DNA from: an uncultured Oscillospiraceae bacterium | GTDB lineage: Bacteria; Bacillota; Clostridia; Oscillospirales; Oscillospiraceae | NCBI GenBank assembly: GCA_910578575.1 | Contig: CAJTQP010000040.1 | Coordinates: 1-20,297 of the forward strand | Direction: 5' to 3' | Length of the DNA: 20,297 nt | Shown: piece after piece, positions 15,266-20,297 of the stretch | Numbering within the stretch: position 1 is the first letter of the stretch | Layout of the letters: every line of letters begins with the position of its first letter | The notes under the pieces: model-generated | What the model saw: the letters and a program-made list of their open reading frames with translations, nothing else | What the model was told of the DNA's origin: nothing | Database searches by the model: none | Position numbers and translations under genes: made by a program

Positions 15266-16108
15266 TTAGCCCGCTGCCTTGGCCTCGTCGGGCAGGGTGA
15301 TGTCCCCGATCTCGTTCATCTGGCTCATCACCATGGAAACCTTCACGTCGCTGAGGGTCAAACCCATCTCTGCGGCGCCCATCTGATCGAACATCTTCTT
15401 CATCAGCTCGGTCATGTCCATGTCATAGCGCACGGGATAATAGGTCTCCTTCTCGATCCACACGCTCACAGGCAGGTCACCCAGCTCGGAGATCATAGCC
15501 GTGGAAGAACCCAGGTTCAAGGACTCCAGCTGATCCAGCATACCGGAGGCCTCCAGGACCTCTTCCATGTCTTCCTTGGCAATCACGCCGTCATAGCGGA
15601 CAGCTTCCTTGCCGTTGATGGTCTCGGTGCCGTTCTCCGTGAAGTTCTCGGTGCTGGAGAGGTACAGGTCCATGGAAGCGGTGGCGTCGTACTGGTCCAG
15701 GCTGGACAGGTCGCCCACCGGGGTCGTGGTCCAAGTGCCGGTCTGGTCCTGGATGTACATCGTAGCGGTGCCGTCCTCAGTGACCAGATAGGTGGTCATA
15801 TCCTGCTTGCCCATCTCACCCAGGTCCATGTGCATATCCATCTTCATGGTCATGGGCTCCAGGATATAGTCCACAGACATGTTGCTCTTCACGTCCACAG
15901 ACTGCCCTTGGGCAGACATGCCGAAGGACATATCCATGTCATAGTGCAGGCTCTTCACGGCCTCCATCGCCTTCTGGGACTGCTCCATCACCTGGGCGGG
16001 TGTCTCCGCCGCGGGGTCCCCACCTCCACCGCCACACGCGGTGAGACCCAATGCCATGACCAGTGCCAAAAGAGTCGCGGCAATGGGTCTGTAAGTATGC
16101 TTTCTCAT
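15266..16108 (-). CDS. Methionine-rich lipoprotein (DUF6612/LppX-like)
   Basis: Predicted surface lipoprotein of 280 residues. Two ATGs lie two codons apart; I take the second (16108) because AAGGAG is eight bases before it and only two before the first. The signal peptide ends in a lipobox LTA-Cys25, followed by GGGGG. The mature part has repeated beta-strand patterns (SLHYDMDMSFGMSAQGQ, MTMKMDMHMDL, TTYLVTEDGTATMYIQ) resembling DUF6612 and LolA/LppX-like lipoproteins, which are thought to hold hydrophobic ligands in a half-barrel. Methionine is unusually frequent, clustered in the strand that would face the cavity. It is monocistronic between a bidirectional terminator and its own promoter. 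Ligand unknown. Confidence 0.8.
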   Translation of the reverse strand: MRKHTYRPIAATLLALVMALGLTACGGGGGDPAAETPAQVMEQSQKAMEAVKSLHYDMDMSFGMSAQGQSVDVKSNMSVDYILEPMTMKMDMHMDLGEMGKQDMTTYLVTEDGTATMYIQDQTGTWTTTPVGDLSSLDQYDATASMDLYLSSTENFTENGTETINGKEAVRYDGVIAKEDMEEVLEASGMLDQLESLNLGSSTAMISELGDLPVSVWIEKETYYPVRYDMDMTELMKKMFDQMGAAEMGLTLSDVKVSMVMSQMNEIGDITLPDEAKAAG

Positions 16109-16150
16109 TGTCATTTCTCCTTTTCAAGTTTTTGGGTATTGCCATTCAAT

Positions 16151-16179
16151 AATATAGCACTAGTGTCCAAAGAATGCAA
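16151..16179 (-). promoter_or_regulatory. Promoter of the Met-rich lipoprotein gene
   Basis: On minus TTGCAT (16179-16174), 17-base spacer, TATATT (16156-16151), about 43 bases before the ATG. Confidence 0.72.
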
Positions 16180-16205
16180 GAATATTTTTGGTCTTTTGGG
16201 GTTTT

Positions 16206-17180
16206 TTATTGTTCCAACAGAAAGCGTCCAATGCTCTCCATGGCCAGGGCCGCTTTGTGGACGGGCAGCATCTGGAACACATGCCACATATCCTCCCAGA
16301 CCTCCAACTGGCAGTGGACCCCCACCGCCTGCATCCGGTCCCGGAGGCGCACAGCGTCGGAGAGGAGCATCTCATTGCCCCCCACCTGGACCAGGGTGGG
16401 AGGGAAGCCGCTCAGGTCCCCAAACAGCGGCGAGAGCAGGGGGGAGTGCAGGTCCCGGTCCCCGGCGTACACCGACCGCACCGCCCGGATATAGTCCATG
16501 GTGATGGTGGGGTCCTCCTCTGCCTTGCTGGTGTAGGAGGGGCCGCTGGCGGTCATATCCGTCCAGGGGGACATGAGCACCAACCGCCCCGGCAGCTGCC
16601 GCCCTGCCTTTTTCAGCTGGTGGCACAGCCCCAGGGCCAGGTTCCCCCCGGCGGAGTCCCCTGCCGCCACCACGTCCCGCGCCCCATAGCCCAGGTACAT
16701 CAAATAGTCCCAAGCCCGGCGCACATCCTCCACCGCCGCCGGGAAGGGGTGCTCCGGGGCCAGGCGGTATTCAAAGCACAGGGTCTCCCAGCCGGTGGCG
16801 TTGGTGAGCTTGGAGGCCAGAGGGCGGGAGTAGCCCAGGTTGCCGCTGGTGAAGCCGCCACCGTGACAGTAAAAGATCACCCGGCGCTTGTCGTGGGCCC
16901 AGTCCGGCTTCACCCAGGCGGCATCCATCTCCCCCAGGCGGAAGGGCTCCCAGCGCTTGGCCACGATCATGGGGGCGGCCAGACGGCCCAGCATCTCCTG
17001 CCCGGCCCGCTGGCGGGCCAGATCCTCTGGGTCCATGGTGTCCGGGGTGGTGGCAGAGTGGATGGCCTTCAGGGCCCGGAGCATGGGGGCCAGGCGGCGG
17101 TTCCCCTCTGTTTTTTTCTTGGGTTCCGTTTTGACCTCTCCCTTGCTCACCAGACGGATGACCCGCTTCTCCTCTTTCAT
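16206..17180 (-). CDS. Alpha/beta hydrolase, HSL-family esterase
   Basis: Carboxylesterase-like enzyme of 324 residues, predicted cytoplasmic. The start is the ATG at 17180, with AAGGAAG upstream; the frame is open for 83 more codons, but these cross the promoter region. The oxyanion-hole HGGG lies at 106-109, the nucleophile Ser176 in GDSAGGN, Asp275 in LLSDAV and His300 in DMWHVF, making a complete triad in hormone-sensitive-lipase order. SPWTDMT and YRLAPEHPFPAA are also typical. The N-terminal 90 residues hold a basic, Lys/Arg-rich segment and cap helices. It is transcribed divergently from an acyltransferase gene with about 205 bases between starts, so the two may act on the same acyl ester. 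Substrate unknown. Confidence 0.93.
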   Translation of the reverse strand: MKEEKRVIRLVSKGEVKTEPKKKTEGNRRLAPMLRALKAIHSATTPDTMDPEDLARQRAGQEMLGRLAAPMIVAKRWEPFRLGEMDAAWVKPDWAHDKRRVIFYCHGGGFTSGNLGYSRPLASKLTNATGWETLCFEYRLAPEHPFPAAVEDVRRAWDYLMYLGYGARDVVAAGDSAGGNLALGLCHQLKKAGRQLPGRLVLMSPWTDMTASGPSYTSKAEEDPTITMDYIRAVRSVYAGDRDLHSPLLSPLFGDLSGFPPTLVQVGGNEMLLSDAVRLRDRMQAVGVHCQLEVWEDMWHVFQMLPVHKAALAMESIGRFLLEQ

Positions 17181-17207
17181 CAGCCCACTTCCTTTCTTTT
17201 GGGATCT

Positions 17208-17236
17208 AGTATACCACGGGGAGCGGGAAAAGAAAA
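17208..17236 (-). promoter_or_regulatory. Possible esterase promoter
   Basis: TATACT on minus (17213-17208) is a good -10, about 27 bases before the ATG. The matching -35 (TTTTCT at 17-base spacing) is poor. Confidence 0.4.
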
Positions 17237-17301
17237 GTGGGCACTTCCTTCCCATGTCCCCTTTTCGCCTATCTTTCCTCCCGCAACCCCCACGCTTCGT
17301 C

Positions 17302-17330
17302 TTGTAGTTTCCTCCCTGGTATGGTACAAT
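17302..17330 (+). promoter_or_regulatory. Promoter of the acyltransferase operon
   Basis: TTGTAG, 17-base spacer, TACAAT on plus. The expected start near 17337 leaves about 50 bases before the GTG start. Confidence 0.7.
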
Positions 17331-17385
17331 ATTCCCCACAAGAGCCAGCGCCACGATGGAACACGATGGAAGGAGGGGACGCGCT

Positions 17386-18672
17386 GTGGCAACCAAACAG
17401 GAGCGCCCCACCTGGTATCCCCTGGACAACGCCGGGCTGCTCTACTCTGCCATTCAAAAAGAGAATTACTCCGCGGTCTACCGCTTCTCCGCGCTCATGC
17501 GGGAGAAGGTGGACCCGGCGGCCCTTCAGCGGGCAGTGGACAAGACCATGCCCCGCTTCCCTGGCTTTGGGGTGCGCATCCGCCGGGGGGCGTTCTGGTG
17601 CTATCTGGAGCCCAACCCCAGCCCCGGTCCCTTCGTCCGACCGGACATGGCCAACCCCTGCCAGCCGGTGCGCTTCAAGGAGGACAACGGCTGGCTGATC
17701 CGCTTCTTTTACTATGAGAAACGCATCTCCATGGAGGTCTTTCACGCGGTCTCCGACGGCCCCGGCACCACCATCTTCTTCCGCACCCTCCTGGCCGTCT
17801 ACCTCCGGGAGATGGGCCACAGCATCCCGGAGGGGCCGGGGATCTTGGACATCACCGAGCCCCCCAGGAAGGAGGAGCTGGAGGACGCCTATGCCCGCTA
17901 CGCCGGGAAAAAGCTCCTGCGGGGAAAGCTGGAGAAAACCGCCTTCCCCAACACCAGCCCCAAGGAGCCTTTCTATACCTTAAATGTCACCACGGGCCTG
18001 GTACCTGTGGACCAGGTGCGCAAGGCGGCCAAGGCCTGCCAGGCCACCATCACCGAGTACCTCACCGCCCTGCTCCTTCAGAGCATCTTGGAGAACCAAG
18101 CCCAGCGGCACTTCAAAAAGCCCCGGCCTGTGGCCCTGGCTATCCCCATCAACCTGCGGCCCTGGTTCCCCTCGGAGACCCTGCGCAACTTCATCCTCAC
18201 CATGCGCCCCTGCGTGGACCCCACCCTGGGGGAGTATAGCTTCCCTGAGCTCATCCAACAGGTGCGCAGCTACATGCAGCTCCACGCCAGCCGCCAAGAG
18301 ATGCAGGCCAAGCTCACGGGGAACGTGCGCTTCGCCTCCAACCACTTTTTGCAGCTGGTGCCCTTGCCTTTGAAAAACATCGTCATGGCCTATTCCTACC
18401 AGCTGGTGGGGGTGCGGCCCTACTCCGGTACTTATACCAACCCCGGCCCCTTCCAGGTCCCCCCGGCCATGGCCCCCCACATCCAGCGCATGGAGGCCAT
18501 GCTGGGCCAGGCCACCCGGCCCTCCCCTCACTGCACCTCCATCAGCTATGGCAACACCATGGCCATCACCTTTACCAACACCGGGACCTCCAGCGAAACC
18601 GAGCGGCGCTTTTTCACCTACCTGGTGAAGGCGGGCATCCCGGTAAAGATCGAATCCAACCGTACCCATTGA
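17386..18672 (+). CDS. Condensation-fold (alcohol acetyltransferase-like) acyltransferase
   Basis: CoA-dependent acyltransferase-like protein of 428 residues. The start is a GTG at 17386 because AAGGAGG is nine bases before it; the ATG at 17356 would place this site inside the gene. The first domain opens with WYPLDNAGLLY and carries the HxxxDG active-site motif as HAVSDG (His120, Asp124, Gly125), as in condensation domains and alcohol acetyltransferases. The second half has PVALAIPINLRPWFPSETLRNF, a counterpart of the DFG-like floor segment, and a C-terminal ISYGNTMAITFTNTGTSSETERRFF. It resembles proteins annotated as alcohol acetyltransferase in gut Firmicutes; the true acyl acceptor is unknown. 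It is followed by the zinc-ribbon membrane protein gene, with a 17-base gap. Confidence 0.82.
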   Translation: MATKQERPTWYPLDNAGLLYSAIQKENYSAVYRFSALMREKVDPAALQRAVDKTMPRFPGFGVRIRRGAFWCYLEPNPSPGPFVRPDMANPCQPVRFKEDNGWLIRFFYYEKRISMEVFHAVSDGPGTTIFFRTLLAVYLREMGHSIPEGPGILDITEPPRKEELEDAYARYAGKKLLRGKLEKTAFPNTSPKEPFYTLNVTTGLVPVDQVRKAAKACQATITEYLTALLLQSILENQAQRHFKKPRPVALAIPINLRPWFPSETLRNFILTMRPCVDPTLGEYSFPELIQQVRSYMQLHASRQEMQAKLTGNVRFASNHFLQLVPLPLKNIVMAYSYQLVGVRPYSGTYTNPGPFQVPPAMAPHIQRMEAMLGQATRPSPHCTSISYGNTMAITFTNTGTSSETERRFFTYLVKAGIPVKIESNRTH

Positions 18673-18689
18673 ATATCCGAGGTGATCCC

Positions 18690-19400
18690 TTGTCTTACTG
18701 TGTCAACTGCGGCGTGGAGCTGGACGCCACCGCCTCCTTCTGTCCCCTCTGCCACACTCCCGTCCACAACCCCAACCAGCCGGTGGACACCACCTCCCCC
18801 CGCCCCTATCCCCTGGAGCGGAAGGAGGTCCCGCCGGTGGCCCGTGGGCAGCTGGCCATCCTGCTCACCACGGTGCTGCTGTCGGTGGCGGTGTGCTGCG
18901 GGGTGTTGAACCGCTTCTTCCTCCCCGGCCAGCGGCTGTGGTCCATGTACGTCATCGGCGCCGCGGTGATGGTCTGGATCTGGACCGTTCCCCCTATGCT
19001 CATCCACAAACAGGGGGCCTTCCGGCTGTTCCTTTTGGCGGATATCATGACCGTGGCCGCCTACGTCCCCCTGGTGGCCATTGACCTGGACAGTTGGGAG
19101 TGGTACTGGCATCTGGCCCTGCCCATCATCCTCCTATTGGGGGCCCTGTTCCTCTTCTGGTGTCTCACCCTGGGGGGCAGACACCGCAGCGTCATCACCT
19201 CCGTGACCTTGGTGATCGGCTCCCTGGGCATTTTTGCCATGGGGGTGGAGCGCTTCACCGACCTCTTTTTCCACGGAACGTGGGCCCCCTCCTGGTCCCT
19301 CATCGTCCTGGCGGTGTGCGTGGTGCTCATCGTGCCCCTGCTGGTGATCCGCCACGTCCCCTCCCTCCGGGAGGAGGTCCGGCGGCGGTTCCACATGTGA
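18690..19400 (+). CDS. Zinc-ribbon membrane protein (DUF6320-like)
   Basis: A 236-residue membrane protein. The start is a TTG at 18690, seven bases after GAGG in GAGGTGATC, which matches the 16S anti-Shine-Dalgarno well and gives the product MSYCVNCGVELD. An N-terminal zinc ribbon has two CxxC pairs (Cys4/Cys7, Cys18/Cys21). A Pro-rich linker follows, then about six hydrophobic segments from residue 50 onward (LAILLTTVLLSVAVCC, YVIGAAVMVWIWTVPPML and others), ending in a basic tail. Its position directly after the acyltransferase is, as I recall, a recurrent arrangement in Firmicutes, where the family is called DUF6320. The ribbon could dock a partner at the inner membrane face. No biochemical role is known to me. 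Confidence 0.82.
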   Translation: MSYCVNCGVELDATASFCPLCHTPVHNPNQPVDTTSPRPYPLERKEVPPVARGQLAILLTTVLLSVAVCCGVLNRFFLPGQRLWSMYVIGAAVMVWIWTVPPMLIHKQGAFRLFLLADIMTVAAYVPLVAIDLDSWEWYWHLALPIILLLGALFLFWCLTLGGRHRSVITSVTLVIGSLGIFAMGVERFTDLFFHGTWAPSWSLIVLAVCVVLIVPLLVIRHVPSLREEVRRRFHM

Positions 19401-19438
19401 GGCCGGGCCATGTATAAATAACAACAGATTCCATAACC

Positions 19439-19594
19439 ATGGGCCGGCGAAGGCGCCGGCCCCTACATCCAACGTAAGCGGTCCGCGCCAGGTGGGGTTC
19501 ACAGGGAACCACCCAACCACGTCCATTGTGAACCAATGGGCGGTGCGGACATAAACGCGTCTTTGTAGGGGCCGCCGCCCTCGGCGGCCCACAT
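19439..19594. repeat. REPIN/MITE-like palindromic element
   Basis: Two inverted arms (19439-19467 and 19564-19594), each reading outside-in as TGTAGGGGCCG..., each forming a 9-bp GC hairpin. The hairpins are GGGCCGGCG/CGCCGGCCC on one side and GGGCCGCCG/CGGCGGCCC on the other, so a base change is matched by a compensating one. Inside, GTCCGCGCC...GGTTCAC (19481-19502) pairs imperfectly with 19528-19550. The rest of 19401-19734 holds a C/T-rich stretch and a possible promoter; I see no gene there. Confidence 0.75.
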
Positions 19595-19678
19595 TTTCCC
19601 CTACCCTTTTTCAACCACTCCCACCCTCCTTCTTTTCTCCTCCACCTCCTCAAAAATAAACGCGTACTTTCGGGAAGT

Positions 19679-19706
19679 TTGGTAGCTTTTTTGTCTCTTT
19701 TATGGT
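19679..19706 (+). promoter_or_regulatory. Possible promoter of the BrnQ gene
   Basis: TTGGTA, 16-base spacer, TATGGT; an alternative -10 is TACACT at 19706-19711. It is weak and ambiguous. Confidence 0.4.
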
Positions 19707-19734
19707 ACACTGATGACAAAGAGAAAAGATAGGA

Positions 19735-20297
19735 GTGTTTTTTATCAAACAGAAACTAAACGGCCGTCAGCTCGTCCTGATCGGCTCCATGCTCTTCGGC
19801 TTGTTTTTTGGCGCGGGCAACCTGATCTTCCCGCTGATCCTGGGGGCCAGTGCCGGGACTAGCCTCCCATCCGCCCTGGTTGGCCTGCTGATTACCGCCG
19901 TGGGCTTCCCCCTGCTGGGCATCGTGTCCATCGGCATCTCCCGCAGTGAGGGTTTGCTGGACCTCTCCAGCCGGGTGTCCATTCCCTTCCGCTACTTCTT
20001 CACCTGCGCCCTCTACTTAACCATCGGGCCCCTGTTTGCCATCCCCCGTTGCGCCGCCACCAGCTTTACCATCGGTGTGCAGCCCCTGGTGGGGGACAAC
20101 GCCACCATCGCCCAACTGATCTTCTCCACCCTGTTTTTCGCCGCGGTGCTCTTCTTCGCCCTGCGGCCCTCCAAGATCTTGGACTCTGTGGGGAAGTTCC
20201 TGAACCCCGCCTTTTTGATTTTCCTGGGGGTCATGCTGGTGACGGCTCTGGTGAAGCCGGTGAACACCATTGCCGAAGTGGCACCCACGGGGAAATA
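19735..20297 (+). CDS. brnQ: BrnQ/LIVCS branched-chain amino acid carrier, 5' part
   Basis: Sodium-coupled Leu/Ile/Val carrier of the inner membrane. The frame stays open to the window end, so about 185 of some 430-450 residues are present. LNGRQLVLIGSMLFGLFFGAGNLIFPLILG forms the first membrane segment and is a strong family hallmark, as is GPLFAIPRCAATSF; four to five membrane segments are visible. The start is unclear. The only normal start codon before the conserved region is the GTG at 19735, which overlaps the AGGAG (19731-19735). That AGGAG is perfectly spaced (eight bases) for the ATC at 19744, which would give a protein beginning (M)KQKLNGRQ. I report the GTG as the conservative limit. 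Confidence 0.88.
   Translation, partial: MFFIKQKLNGRQLVLIGSMLFGLFFGAGNLIFPLILGASAGTSLPSALVGLLITAVGFPLLGIVSIGISRSEGLLDLSSRVSIPFRYFFTCALYLTIGPLFAIPRCAATSFTIGVQPLVGDNATIAQLIFSTLFFAAVLFFALRPSKILDSVGKFLNPAFLIFLGVMLVTALVKPVNTIAEVAPTGK

Noticed and set aside
15239..16504. 421-codon open frame on plus opposite the Met-rich lipoprotein and esterase
   Set aside because: Runs across the promoter and start of a well-supported minus-strand gene, and its His/Leu/Gly composition is typical of an antisense frame.
16188..17717. 509-codon open frame on plus opposite the esterase
   Set aside because: Antisense to an esterase with an intact triad, and overlaps the real acyltransferase start in another frame.
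19439..19594. CRISPR array
   Set aside because: Only two arms, inverted and not direct, without regular spacers.

Overview
The window looks like a chromosomal piece of a GC-rich, low-motility gut Clostridia, most likely of the Oscillospiraceae (Flavonifractor/Pseudoflavonifractor/Lawsonibacter type). This is inferred from several things: a T-box leader on pheST, IreB, TTG/GTG starts behind strong AGGAGG sites, sigma-A type promoters with 17-base spacers, an SLH-anchored lysozyme, and lipoproteins of Firmicutes type. I cannot fix the species.

Region 1 (1-3286). A minus-strand cell-envelope/metabolite-repair cluster runs nnrD, then a LolA-like lipoprotein, then alr. It is driven by a clear promoter that lies back to back with the promoter of the plus-strand T-box/pheST operon. 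nnrD carries an in-frame TAA directly followed by an ATG, so it is broken or read in an unusual way. Region 2 (2957-6724) is the T-box leader with its terminator, followed by pheS and pheT. Region 3 (6754-7978) holds a monocistronic ireB convergent with an unrecognised coiled-coil protein gene.

Region 4 (8109-9386) is a compact accessory site. tRNA-Leu(CAG) on plus and tRNA-Ser(GGA) on minus face each other, each with its own promoter and terminator. Right after each tRNA 3' end starts a 129-base sequence, and the two copies are inverted relative to each other. Between them lies the wreck of an IS66-family transposase, with a 46-base perfect-type hairpin where its C-terminus should continue.

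Region 5 (9475-15235). A secreted GH25 lysozyme with three SLH-like repeats is followed by two tandem terminators. Then comes a four-gene signalling operon: a large 7TM-PAS-HisKA-HATPase-REC-HPt hybrid kinase, a stand-alone REC protein, a CheX-like phosphatase and a second CheY-like REC protein. No output domain, receptor or flagellar gene is present here, so the operon looks like a self-contained phosphorelay with its own phosphatase.

Region 6 (15189-20297). A Met-rich lipoprotein and an HSL-type esterase lie on minus. Divergent from the esterase is a condensation-fold acyltransferase coupled to a zinc-ribbon membrane protein. A 156-base palindromic REPIN/MITE-like element follows, and then the 5' part of a BrnQ-type branched-chain amino acid carrier, cut by the window end, whose best ribosome-binding site points at an ATC codon.

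The most interesting items are the kinase/REC/CheX/CheY operon, the esterase/acyltransferase/zinc-ribbon module, the inverted tRNA-flank repeats around the IS66 wreck, the REPIN-like element, and the interrupted nnrD.
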